A stretch of DNA of 40,025 bases, from contig CBDUOH010000010.1 of assembly GCA_965368815.1 (NCBI GenBank), positions 1 through 40,025 of the forward strand. Reading direction: 5' to 3'. A program made the position numbers and the translations under genes. How positions within the stretch are numbered: position 1 is the first letter of the stretch; every line of letters starts with the position of its first letter. The notes under the pieces are model-generated. The model was not told where the DNA came from. It did no database searches and saw only the letters and a list, made by a program, of their open reading frames with translations. Of the stretch, positions 15,370 to 22,970 are shown piece by piece. The DNA comes from UBA5794 sp965368815. Lineage in GTDB: Bacteria; Actinomycetota; Acidimicrobiia; Spongiisociales; UBA5794.

Positions 15370-16583
15370 GCGAGGACACCGGCAGCGATGAGGTCTTCGA
15401 CTTCCGTCTGCTGCATCCCGAGAACGTTGGTGCATACGTCCATCGTGTGTTCACCGAGAAGTGGTGCAGGCACCTTGATCTCGCCATCGGTCCGGGAGAA
15501 TCGGAAGGGTGGCGCGTTGTAGATCGTCTCACCCATCTCGGCATGGTCCAGACGCACCCAGTGCCCCCGCGCGTCGAGCTGCGGGTCCAGATCGACGACG
15601 CCCTCGGCATCCTGGACCGGCGCAGCAGGCACACCCGCGGCCTGCAAAGTCGCTGCGAGATCTCGAGCATCGAATGCACTGGTTCGCTCACCGATCGCAT
15701 CGTCAAGTCGCTCCCACGCATCCCTTCGTGCCTGAACAGAGCTGAGCGACCGCACAACATCCGCTTCCAGCCCGAGGATGTCGGTAAGGGTCGCGAACTC
15801 CGCATCGGTGCGCACAGCAATCGCTATCCATCGGTCTTCGCCCTTGCATTGGTACACGCCGTGGGGCGCGTACAGATCGTGACGGTTCCCAAGTGGCTCG
15901 GGGTCGATTCCCATGATCTGCTCGTAAAGCATCGATGGTCCCAGTACCGAGATGGTCGCCTCCGTTTGCGCCAGGTCGATGTACTGACCATGGCCCGTTC
16001 GCCGGGCATGACGAAGTGCGGCGAGGACCGCGAAGGCTGCGTGACACGGATTGGGGATGTGATCGGGATAGTTCGTCCCGGTTCCCACGGGGAGTCTTCC
16101 GGGAATCCCGGACAGCGCGTGGAGGCCGACGAGCGCACTGATCGTGAGGCCGTATCCCATGTAGTGACGCTCGGGACCACCGTCACCTTGCATCGACATC
16201 GCGAGATAGATGGCCCGAGGGTTCATCTCGTTGACCGCCCCCCAACTCAGCCCGAAACGTTCCATCACGCCGGGGGTGAAGCTGTTCGCTACAACGTCAC
16301 AGTCCTTGACCAGGGCTCGCGCGATTTCTTGACCGCGTTCTGTCTTCATGTTGATGGTGCAACTTCGCTTGCTCGTGTTCCGGTCGGCGAAGTATCCACT
16401 GGCGTTGACACCGGCCTTGCCGCCCGCGAACGGTGCGCTCAACCGTATCCCGTCGACCCGCGCCATGCTCTCTATCTTGATCACGTCGGCACCTTGGTCT
16501 GCAAGCAGCTTGGTCGCGTACGATCCAGCACCGACCCAGCAGAAGTCGATGATTCGGACACCCTCAAGCGGTTTCGCGTTCAC
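15366..16583 (-). CDS. Class III (CaiB/BaiF) CoA-transferase, second subunit of a pair
   Basis: 405 aa from the GTG at 16583, which overlaps the preceding transferase stop (GTGA); the frame is open further upstream but inside that gene. Family features are G-V-R-I-I-D-F near the N-terminus, A-D-V-I-K-I-E, N-T-S-K-R-S, D-V-V-A-N-S-F, and the catalytic Asp in G-Q-Y-I-D-L-A-Q-T-E. Class III enzymes move CoA from a donor such as succinyl-CoA to a carboxylate acceptor through an Asp-CoA thioester. Two adjacent, coupled members suggest a heteromer as in BbsEF. With the enoyl-CoA hydratase just upstream, it probably activates the pathway's dicarboxylate. Confidence 0.87.
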   Translation of the reverse strand: MNAKPLEGVRIIDFCWVGAGSYATKLLADQGADVIKIESMARVDGIRLSAPFAGGKAGVNASGYFADRNTSKRSCTINMKTERGQEIARALVKDCDVVANSFTPGVMERFGLSWGAVNEMNPRAIYLAMSMQGDGGPERHYMGYGLTISALVGLHALSGIPGRLPVGTGTNYPDHIPNPCHAAFAVLAALRHARRTGHGQYIDLAQTEATISVLGPSMLYEQIMGIDPEPLGNRHDLYAPHGVYQCKGEDRWIAIAVRTDAEFATLTDILGLEADVVRSLSSVQARRDAWERLDDAIGERTSAFDARDLAATLQAAGVPAAPVQDAEGVVDLDPQLDARGHWVRLDHAEMGETIYNAPPFRFSRTDGEIKVPAPLLGEHTMDVCTNVLGMQQTEVEDLIAAGVLA

Positions 16584-17860
16584 GATACGGCACCGACCCT
16601 GAACAGCCGGTCTCGTTCGCTCTTGTCGAAGTGGAGCTCCGTCAGGATTTCGGCGGTGTGCTCGCCCAACCTCGGCGCCGCCCCGGTCAGCCTCCACGGC
16701 GAGTCGGACAGCTTGTATGGAGCCCCCGGCATCTTGATCGACCGACCGAATGCCTCGACCTCGACGAAGAAATCGCGGTTACGCAGCTGGGCACTCTCGT
16801 AGATGTCCGACGGCTTGTTGACGGGACCGAGCGGAACCCGCCATTTCTGCGAGTCGTGATAGAGCTCCTGTTTGGAGTGACGCTTCGAGAATGAGGTGAA
16901 CATGTTCCAGAATGCGTCTTTCGCCTCGTCGGTTGCCATGAACTCCGGGTCTCCCCATTGCGATCCTTCAAGCGCATCAGACCCCTGGACATCCTCTTCC
17001 TGCATCCACGCCACGAGGTTTCCCCAGAAACGGTTGCCACCGATGCCACTGGCAAGGAGAAAGACATGCCCATCGGAACACGGGAAGACGCCAAACCCAG
17101 CTTCGCGTTGCGTGCCCCCGAAGCGTGTTCGGACATGATGCTCGAGGTCGTAGAACTGCGCAGCGTTCTCAAGTCCCATGACAACCGATTCCTGGACGGA
17201 GACATCGACATACTGCCCCTCGCCCGCCAATTCCGCGTGGGTGATCGCGATCATCGATGCGACTGCTCCGAACAGGCTTCCCGCCATGTAGGCCTGGTCG
17301 CCGACGGCACGCACCGGGGGTCCATCGGCATAGCCACCCATCCACAGCATCCCGCCGAGGGCCATGCAGATCAGATCCGTGTGTTCATAGGCCGCATATG
17401 GGCCGGTTTGGCCAAACGGAGTGATGCTGGTCATCACCAAGGTCGGGTTCGTCGCCGCGAGTTCGTCGTATCCGAGTCCGAGGGACGCAAGCGTGCCCGG
17501 CTTCTGATCCTCAAGTACCAGGTCTGCCGAGGATGCGAGACGTGCGAACGTCGCAACCGCCTCGGGCTTGGTCAGATCGAGAGCGATCGAACGCTTGGAC
17601 GTGTTCCGATAGAAATACTGGAGGCTTTGCTCAGGATCGTTGCCGACGACGTCGGCGAACGGAGGCTGTGCCCTCAGGTCACTGCCTGCGGGTGGTTCGA
17701 CCAGGATCACGTCCGCACCGAGCTCAGCAAACAACTTGCCACAGTAGTTGGTGAGCGCACCACCCAATTCGACCACTCGCATACCGTCGAGCGGACCCGA
17801 TGATCCGGTACCCCCGACTCGGCCCGAACCTGCGGGAGTGCCGCCGTTCACATCCTGCAT
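16580..17860 (-). CDS. Class III (CaiB/BaiF) CoA-transferase, first subunit of a pair
   Basis: 426 aa from ATG 17860, 2 bp after the enoyl-CoA hydratase stop and with GGGGGA upstream; the longer frame would run into that gene. It begins with a flexible Gly/Ser-rich 20 residues, then G-M-R-V-V-E-L-G. Other features are N-T-S-K-R-S-I-A-L-D, P-F-G-Q-T-G-P, and catalytic Asp in G-Q-Y-V-D-V-S-V-Q-E. Both paired proteins keep the catalytic Asp, so both could be active. They are clearly different in sequence, not a recent duplication. Same activation role as proposed for its partner. Confidence 0.87.
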   Translation of the reverse strand: MQDVNGGTPAGSGRVGGTGSSGPLDGMRVVELGGALTNYCGKLFAELGADVILVEPPAGSDLRAQPPFADVVGNDPEQSLQYFYRNTSKRSIALDLTKPEAVATFARLASSADLVLEDQKPGTLASLGLGYDELAATNPTLVMTSITPFGQTGPYAAYEHTDLICMALGGMLWMGGYADGPPVRAVGDQAYMAGSLFGAVASMIAITHAELAGEGQYVDVSVQESVVMGLENAAQFYDLEHHVRTRFGGTQREAGFGVFPCSDGHVFLLASGIGGNRFWGNLVAWMQEEDVQGSDALEGSQWGDPEFMATDEAKDAFWNMFTSFSKRHSKQELYHDSQKWRVPLGPVNKPSDIYESAQLRNRDFFVEVEAFGRSIKMPGAPYKLSDSPWRLTGAAPRLGEHTAEILTELHFDKSERDRLFRVGAVS

Positions 17861-17862
17861 GA

Positions 17863-18639
17863 TTATTTCCCCCGGTACTCGGGCGGACGTTTCTCCTGGA
17901 ACGCCCGCCTCCCCTCGATGCGGTCCTCCGAATCGCGCAGAAGACCCCAAACGAACCGTTCCACGTCAAGCCCCGTTGCAAGCGGCATGTCCTCACTGCG
18001 GTCGACCAGTCGCTTGATCGCCCTGACCGACAAGGGTGCGTTCGTTGCGATCATCCCTGCGAGTTCGAGCGCGCGATCGACAAGCCGATCCGCACCGACG
18101 ATCTCGCTGATGAGCCCGCAACGCAACGCAGTTGGCGCGTCGATCATTTCGCCGGTCAGCATCATGTGCATCGCCATCGTTCGACCCACGATCCGAGGGA
18201 GCATCTGCGTGCCACCGGCGCCGGGAATCGACCCGATTCTTGCCTCGGTCAATCCAAATGTTGCGTGCTCGGCGGCGATGCGGATGTCCGTCGCGAGCGC
18301 GATCTCAAGGCCGCCTCCGATGGCGTAGCCGTTTACGGCGCAAATGATCGGTTTGTCCGTATCGAGTCCAGCGAGCAGATGATCCGATTGCCACTGACCG
18401 AATGCGGATGCCGCCTCGCTGTGGGGTGGTGGTGGTGTCTTCTTGAGATCCGACCCGACGCAGAATGCCCGATCGCCAGCTCCGGTGATGACAGCCACAA
18501 GAACATCATCGTCCTCGGCAATCCGCCGCCACGAAGCCTTGATCTCCGAACGAAGCTCAGGGTCGATGGCGTTCAGCGCTTCGGGTCGGTTGAGCGTGAT
18601 CAGCGCGACCCGGTCGATGATGGAGAAAGTCACAGGCAC
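17863..18639 (-). CDS. Enoyl-CoA hydratase/isomerase (crotonase family)
   Basis: 258 aa crotonase. The oxyanion-hole segment is A-F-C-V-G-S-D-L-K, and N-G-Y-A-I-G-G-G-L-E-I-A and T-E-A-R-I-G-S-I-P-G-A-G-G-T-Q follow, keeping the first catalytic-type Glu and the PGAGGTQ loop of true hydratases. The C-terminal R-P-P-E-Y-R-G-K is typical. Start GTG 18639 follows GAGGAG by 11 nt. It leads a three-gene set with the two CoA-transferases and lies 90 bp after the ABC permease operon on the same strand. Likely role: hydration of an alpha,beta-unsaturated acyl-CoA (BbsH position of the scheme). Confidence 0.9.
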   Translation of the reverse strand: MPVTFSIIDRVALITLNRPEALNAIDPELRSEIKASWRRIAEDDDVLVAVITGAGDRAFCVGSDLKKTPPPPHSEAASAFGQWQSDHLLAGLDTDKPIICAVNGYAIGGGLEIALATDIRIAAEHATFGLTEARIGSIPGAGGTQMLPRIVGRTMAMHMMLTGEMIDAPTALRCGLISEIVGADRLVDRALELAGMIATNAPLSVRAIKRLVDRSEDMPLATGLDVERFVWGLLRDSEDRIEGRRAFQEKRPPEYRGK

Positions 18640-18729
18640 GAGGTCAACTTCTCCTCAATCGGTCGACAGGCAGTCCACCGGGAGGGTAACCGACCACGCC
18701 CGGCGACTGCGGTTGGCCACATGCCTTGA

Positions 18730-19743
18730 TCATTCTGGACGACCCTCGGAGTCACCCGATCGAATCCGTGCGATCTCGGCTGCCTCTCGCTCCGCCCTGG
18801 CTTGCGCGAGCCCCGCGGCCCTGGTCGCCGAGTCGAGCTTTGCTCGCCTGAAGGGTGACCGCGGGTCATAGCGATCCCGCAGCCAGTCACCCACCAGGTT
18901 CAACGCAAGCACAACAGCAAAGATGGCCAGGCCCGGGAACAGGGCAACCCACCATGCTGTGGAGATGTAGTTCCTTCCATCCGACAGCATGCTCCCCCAC
19001 GTCACCACCTCGGATCCGACACCGACTCCGAGGAATGCAAGCGATGCCAGGCCCAGAATCGTCGATCCCATGTCGAGAGCGGTCAGCACGAGAATCGTCG
19101 GCATGATGTTCGGCAGCAAGTGCTTGAACATGACGCCTGCTCTCCCGACCCCGAGCACCCTGGCAGACATGACGTATTCTCGCTCGCGGAGTTGGAGTGT
19201 CTCCCCACGTACGACACGTGCCATACCCGCCCATCCGGCAAGGACGAGCGCGATGATCAACTTGTCGAGGCCACGACCGAGCGCCGTCACCATCGCGATC
19301 GCAAGGATGAGGCCAGGGAACGCAAGCCACACGTCGACGACCCGCATGAGGAATGAATCCAGCTTGCCACCTACATAGCCGGACAGGAGACCAATCGACA
19401 CCGCCACGAGTGAGGTGAAGATCGCCACGAGGAATGCGGCGCCGAGTGACAGCCTCGCACCGTAGATGATGCGGGAGAAGACGTCGCGCCCGATCGCGTC
19501 CGTGCCGAGGAAGTAGCCGGGTGTACCCGGCGGTGAGAGCCGGTCGAGCAGGGACTGCGTCGTGGGATCGTGCGGCGCAAGCAGAGGTGCAAAGATGGCC
19601 GTGAGCACCGCAATGGCGACGACCACCCATGCACCGACCACGATCCACGATCGGGAGCTTGGTTCCATGATGTCGGAAGCATCGAGAATCCCCGCTCCAC
19701 CTTCGATGTCGGACAGCCGGGCCAGATCGTTGGTGTCGCTCAT
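18730..19743 (-). CDS. ABC transporter permease, DppC/OppC type
   Basis: 337 aa inner-membrane permease. A short cytoplasmic N-terminus leads to a first membrane helix (S-W-I-V-V-G-A-W...). The family's G-T-D-A-I-G-R-D-V-F-S-R motif follows, then about five helices with the coupling loop around R-E-Y-V-M-S-A-R-V-L-G. A charged Arg/Ala tail of about 40 residues after the last helix is longer than usual. Start overlaps the DppB-type stop by ATGA. Part of a complete peptide/organic-solute importer. Confidence 0.92.
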   Translation of the reverse strand: MSDTNDLARLSDIEGGAGILDASDIMEPSSRSWIVVGAWVVVAIAVLTAIFAPLLAPHDPTTQSLLDRLSPPGTPGYFLGTDAIGRDVFSRIIYGARLSLGAAFLVAIFTSLVAVSIGLLSGYVGGKLDSFLMRVVDVWLAFPGLILAIAMVTALGRGLDKLIIALVLAGWAGMARVVRGETLQLREREYVMSARVLGVGRAGVMFKHLLPNIMPTILVLTALDMGSTILGLASLAFLGVGVGSEVVTWGSMLSDGRNYISTAWWVALFPGLAIFAVVLALNLVGDWLRDRYDPRSPFRRAKLDSATRAAGLAQARAEREAAEIARIRSGDSEGRPE

Positions 19744-20765
19744 ACCTTTGTCTCCACCTTGACTCGAGGATCCAGCCAGCCATGCACCAGGTCGGCCAGA
19801 AGGTTGGCGAACACGGTCGCCACGGTGAATGTCAGCACGATGCCTTGGACCAGGGGATAGTCACGTTGATTGATCCCGTTGATCAGCAACCACCCCATCC
19901 CCTGGTAGGCAAAGACGGTTTCAATGACGACCGAGCCGCTGATGATGGCTCCGAGTCGGATACCGAAGATGACGACAGTCGTCGGCAGCGCATTGTGGAG
20001 CATGTGTCTCGTGACGGATCGTTCCCTGAGGCCCCTCGCACGGTAGGCGTCCATGAAGTCCTGGTGCTTGACCTCCAACAGGCTCGATCGAAGAATTCTC
20101 ACGAGGCTGGCCGACGCTCCGAGTGTGATCGCGGGCAGCACGAGATGCCGGGTGATCGACCAGAAAGCGGGCCAGTTCGCCGTGATGACCGCGTCGACAA
20201 TCGGGACCCCGGTGATCTCACGCAGCACGATGTCGAGGTCCATCACCCCCGACACCGGCAGAATCGGCCACCACACGGCGAAGATCAGGATCAGCATGAT
20301 CCCTTGCCAGAAGTTCGGCATGGCGGTGCCGATGAGCGCGACCGCCGTGCCTCCCCGGTCCCAGATGCTGTTCTGTTTCAGCGCGCCGATGACCGCCAAT
20401 GGGATCGACAGGAGGATGTTCACCACCTGCCCGGCAAGAGCCAACTGGAAAGTGATGGGAAGCGTCGCCGCTATCAGGGTCCTCACCGGCACATTTCGGA
20501 AGATGGATGTCCCGAGATCCCCTTGCGCCACCTCACCGAGGAATCGCAGATACTGTTGGGGAAGGCTCCCGACCAACCCGATACCCTCGGCAAAACGCGA
20601 ACGGCCTTCGGCGATTGCCTGTGCGGTTGTCTCATCGTCGCCGCCGGTGAACAGCACGTCGAGTGGGTCACCCGGCAGGTAGCGGATGAGGAAGAACACC
20701 ATGACCGACACGCCCAGCAGGACGATCACGGTGTGGAGCAGCCGCTTGAGGATGAACTTGGTCAT
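19740..20765 (-). CDS. ABC transporter permease, DppB/OppB type
   Basis: 341 aa. The first helix starts at once (F-I-L-K-R-L-L-H-T-V-I-V-L-L-G), followed by the large periplasmic loop, G-D-L-G-T-S-I, and five further helices. The coupling motif is Y-R-A-R-G-L-R-E-R and the final segment D-P-R-V-K-V. This is the partner of the DppC-type permease, to which it is coupled by ATGA. It lies 79 bp after the second ATPase gene; that gap contains no gene. The substrate class is oligopeptide, glycoside or another medium-sized organic solute. Confidence 0.92.
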   Translation of the reverse strand: MTKFILKRLLHTVIVLLGVSVMVFFLIRYLPGDPLDVLFTGGDDETTAQAIAEGRSRFAEGIGLVGSLPQQYLRFLGEVAQGDLGTSIFRNVPVRTLIAATLPITFQLALAGQVVNILLSIPLAVIGALKQNSIWDRGGTAVALIGTAMPNFWQGIMLILIFAVWWPILPVSGVMDLDIVLREITGVPIVDAVITANWPAFWSITRHLVLPAITLGASASLVRILRSSLLEVKHQDFMDAYRARGLRERSVTRHMLHNALPTTVVIFGIRLGAIISGSVVIETVFAYQGMGWLLINGINQRDYPLVQGIVLTFTVATVFANLLADLVHGWLDPRVKVETKV

Positions 20766-20844
20766 TCAGCCGCCACCTTTCGCTTTGGCCGGCCGGATGT
20801 CCGAGTCGCCGGTGTGAATCGGAACAATTGCGCATCTCGGAGTA

Positions 20845-21738
20845 TCACTCTGGATCGTCCTCCCCGGCGGCAACCACGGGTCTGAACTGACGCTGACGCG
20901 GATCCGGGATCGGATGCGCCTCAACCAACGACCGGGTGTAGGGATGCTGTGGATTCGAGTGGATGATCGAAGGATCTCCCGACTCGACGATCTCACCAGT
21001 TCTCATGACCGCGACCGAGTCGCAGAACCGCTCCACGACAGCGAGATCATGCGCGATCAGGAGGTAGGTCATGCCGAACTCGGCTTGGAGACGCTGGAGG
21101 AGCACGAGGACCTGCGCCTGGATCGAGACGTCGAGGGCCGACACCGGTTCATCGAGGACAAGCACCTCTGGCTCGACGGCAAGTGCCCGGGCAATTGCGA
21201 TGCGTTGCCGCTGCCCCCCGGAAAATTCGTGCGGGTAGCGCTCAAGCGAGTGAGCCGGCAGTCCGACCAATTCGACGAGTTCGGCAACGCGCGCAGCGAT
21301 TCCAGCGCGAGGACGGAGATTATGGACCCGAATGCCTTCACCGATGAGTCGCCTGACTTTCCACCTCGGGTTGAGAGAGGCTGTCGGATCCTGGAATACG
21401 ATCTGGACTCGACGGGCATACCCCTTCGGCACGCGTTTGTCGTTGATGACGTCGACCCCGTCGACGAGCACCTGCCCAGAATCTGGCTTGATCAGCCGAC
21501 AAATGAGCCGTGCCACTGTCGATTTCCCCGAGCCTGACTCACCAACGAGTCCCATTGTTGTGCCCGATGCAATCCGGAACGAGACATCGTCAACCGCCTT
21601 GACCCGCTCGGACGTCGCGAACGACTCAGACCCGACTTTGAAGCTCTTGACCAGGTTCACCACTTCGAGAGCGGGTACGGCCTCGGTCGACGCGTGCCCG
21701 ACGTCTCGGGTCGGCTCGGAATTGGACGCGAGGGTCAC
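20845..21738 (-). CDS. ABC transporter ATP-binding protein, DppF/OppF type
   Basis: 297 aa from GTG 21738, which overlaps the previous ATPase stop (GTGA); the longer frame would overlap that gene. Walker A G-E-S-G-S-G-K-S-T, Q-loop V-F-Q-D-P, signature F-S-G-G-Q-R-Q-R, Walker B V-L-V-L-D-E-P and H-loop A-H-D are intact. The C-terminal H-P-Y-T-R-S-L extension is the oligopeptide-transporter type. It pairs with the DppD-type ATPase. Confidence 0.92.
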   Translation of the reverse strand: MTLASNSEPTRDVGHASTEAVPALEVVNLVKSFKVGSESFATSERVKAVDDVSFRIASGTTMGLVGESGSGKSTVARLICRLIKPDSGQVLVDGVDVINDKRVPKGYARRVQIVFQDPTASLNPRWKVRRLIGEGIRVHNLRPRAGIAARVAELVELVGLPAHSLERYPHEFSGGQRQRIAIARALAVEPEVLVLDEPVSALDVSIQAQVLVLLQRLQAEFGMTYLLIAHDLAVVERFCDSVAVMRTGEIVESGDPSIIHSNPQHPYTRSLVEAHPIPDPRQRQFRPVVAAGEDDPE

Positions 21739-22745
21739 GAGCCCCCCTTGAGAGCATGGAAGCACCGGTAGTCGCGCAGCCCGTCGACCTCGACCGGCGG
21801 TACGGATGACCAGCATTCGTCACTGACGTACGCGCATCGCGCTGCGAATGGACAACTCGTGAGCTGGCCGACGACTTGGATCGACGAACCGGGAATCGGC
21901 ACGAACGGAACGTTCTCGCCGATCCGGGGCATCGACTCGAGGAGAGCTTTTGTGTACGGATGTCGTGGAGCATCGAAGAGCTCAAAGACATCGGCCTGCT
22001 CGACAACGAGACCGCCATACAGCACGGCCACCCTGTCGCAGGTCTGGGCCACCACGCCCAGGTCGTGGGTGATGAGCATCACTGCGGCACCCCGGTCTGC
22101 GCACACCCCGATGAGCAGATCGAGGACTCGTCGTTGAACCGTCACATCAAGCGCTGACGTGATCTCATCGGCAATGATCAGTTTCGGATCCGAGATCAAA
22201 GCCGCGGCGATGACGACTCGTTGCCGCATTCCCCCCGATAGCTGGTGGGGATATGACTTCAGAGCACGGGCCGGATCCTTGATCTGGACCTCGGCGAGCA
22301 GGTTCTCAGCGATGCCAAGAGCCTCCTTGTTGGGGATATCGCGATGAACTCGGAGCGCCTCGACGAGTTGATCGCCGATACGCACGACCGGGTCGAGGGC
22401 GGTCAGCGCATCCTGGAACACGTAGCCGATTCCAGCCCCTCTCGTGGCGCGGAGAACTGACGAGTCGGCCCCGACGAGTTCCTTGCCTTCGAACCGGACG
22501 CTTCCCTCGACTCGTGCCGTCTGGGGGAGGAGGCCGACGACCGCCTTCGCCGTGGCTGATTTTCCAGCCCCTGATTCGCCGACGACGCCGAAGACCTCGC
22601 CGCGCCGCACGTCGAACGAAATGGACGAAACGGCAGCGACAGGACCGAAACGGACCCGCAGATCACGCACCTCAAGGAGGGAAGGTGGCGAATCTGCGAG
22701 CCGTTCGGTCGCTGTCAAAGGCGCTTCCATCAGACCCGCCCGCAT
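21735..22745 (-). CDS. ABC transporter ATP-binding protein, DppD/OppD type
   Basis: 336 aa from ATG 22745, or 331 aa from ATG 22730; neither has a strong Shine-Dalgarno. Walker A is G-E-S-G-A-G-K-S-A, the signature L-S-G-G-M-R-Q-R, Walker B L-I-I-A-D-E, and the H-loop T-H-D. The C-terminal domain holds the Cys cluster C-P-F-A-A-R-C-A-Y...C...C, as in iron-sulfur-type OppD/DppD ATPases. First gene of the importer operon, preceded by a TTGACA promoter. Confidence 0.92.
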   Translation of the reverse strand: MRAGLMEAPLTATERLADSPPSLLEVRDLRVRFGPVAAVSSISFDVRRGEVFGVVGESGAGKSATAKAVVGLLPQTARVEGSVRFEGKELVGADSSVLRATRGAGIGYVFQDALTALDPVVRIGDQLVEALRVHRDIPNKEALGIAENLLAEVQIKDPARALKSYPHQLSGGMRQRVVIAAALISDPKLIIADEITSALDVTVQRRVLDLLIGVCADRGAAVMLITHDLGVVAQTCDRVAVLYGGLVVEQADVFELFDAPRHPYTKALLESMPRIGENVPFVPIPGSSIQVVGQLTSCPFAARCAYVSDECWSSVPPVEVDGLRDYRCFHALKGGS

Positions 22746-22825
22746 AGGACCAGGAATCCAGCCCGGTGTTGCACAGCACTCCTGACGCGTCGAAATCGTG
22801 CCTGACAGGGTGCGTTCATGGCCAG

Positions 22826-22855
22826 AATATAGACTATATGTTGAGGCATTGTCAA
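22826..22855 (-). promoter_or_regulatory. Promoter of ABC importer operon with embedded ATAGA motif
   Basis: On the minus strand, consensus TTGACA (22855-22850) and TATATT (22831-22826) are 18 bp apart. The -10 overlaps the sequence CAGAATATAGACTATA (plus strand 22823-22838), which shares A-NN-ATAGA-N-TA with sites at 1167, 13168 and 24729. A repressor bound there would block RNA polymerase. Confidence 0.6.
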
Positions 22856-22919
22856 AGCGCCGATCGCTCGTTGACGGGGCCAGGTCTCGGTGGGAACCAC
22901 GCCGGGGCGTGCGAAGAAA

Positions 22920-22960
22920 GGCGGCCCATCCGTAGGCATGTGCTCCACGGATGGGCCGCC
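22920..22960 (-). terminator. Intrinsic terminator after the solute-binding protein gene
   Basis: A perfect 14-bp stem, GGCGGCCCATCCGT (22920-22933) with ACGGATGGGCCGCC (22947-22960), encloses a 13-nt loop. It begins 10 nt past the SBP stop codon and is followed on the minus strand by CTTTCTTCG. It would separate the highly expressed SBP from the importer operon downstream. Confidence 0.85.
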
Positions 22961-22970
22961 AATCGACCGT

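Noticed and set aside
14910..16802. Long plus-strand open frame of 630 codons
   Set aside because: It lies antisense to the two CoA-transferase genes, has no recognisable domain, and is Arg/His-rich as expected for a GC-rich shadow frame.
19782..20885. Plus-strand frame of 367 codons
   Set aside because: Antisense to the DppB-type permease; composition is charged and repetitive with no domain.
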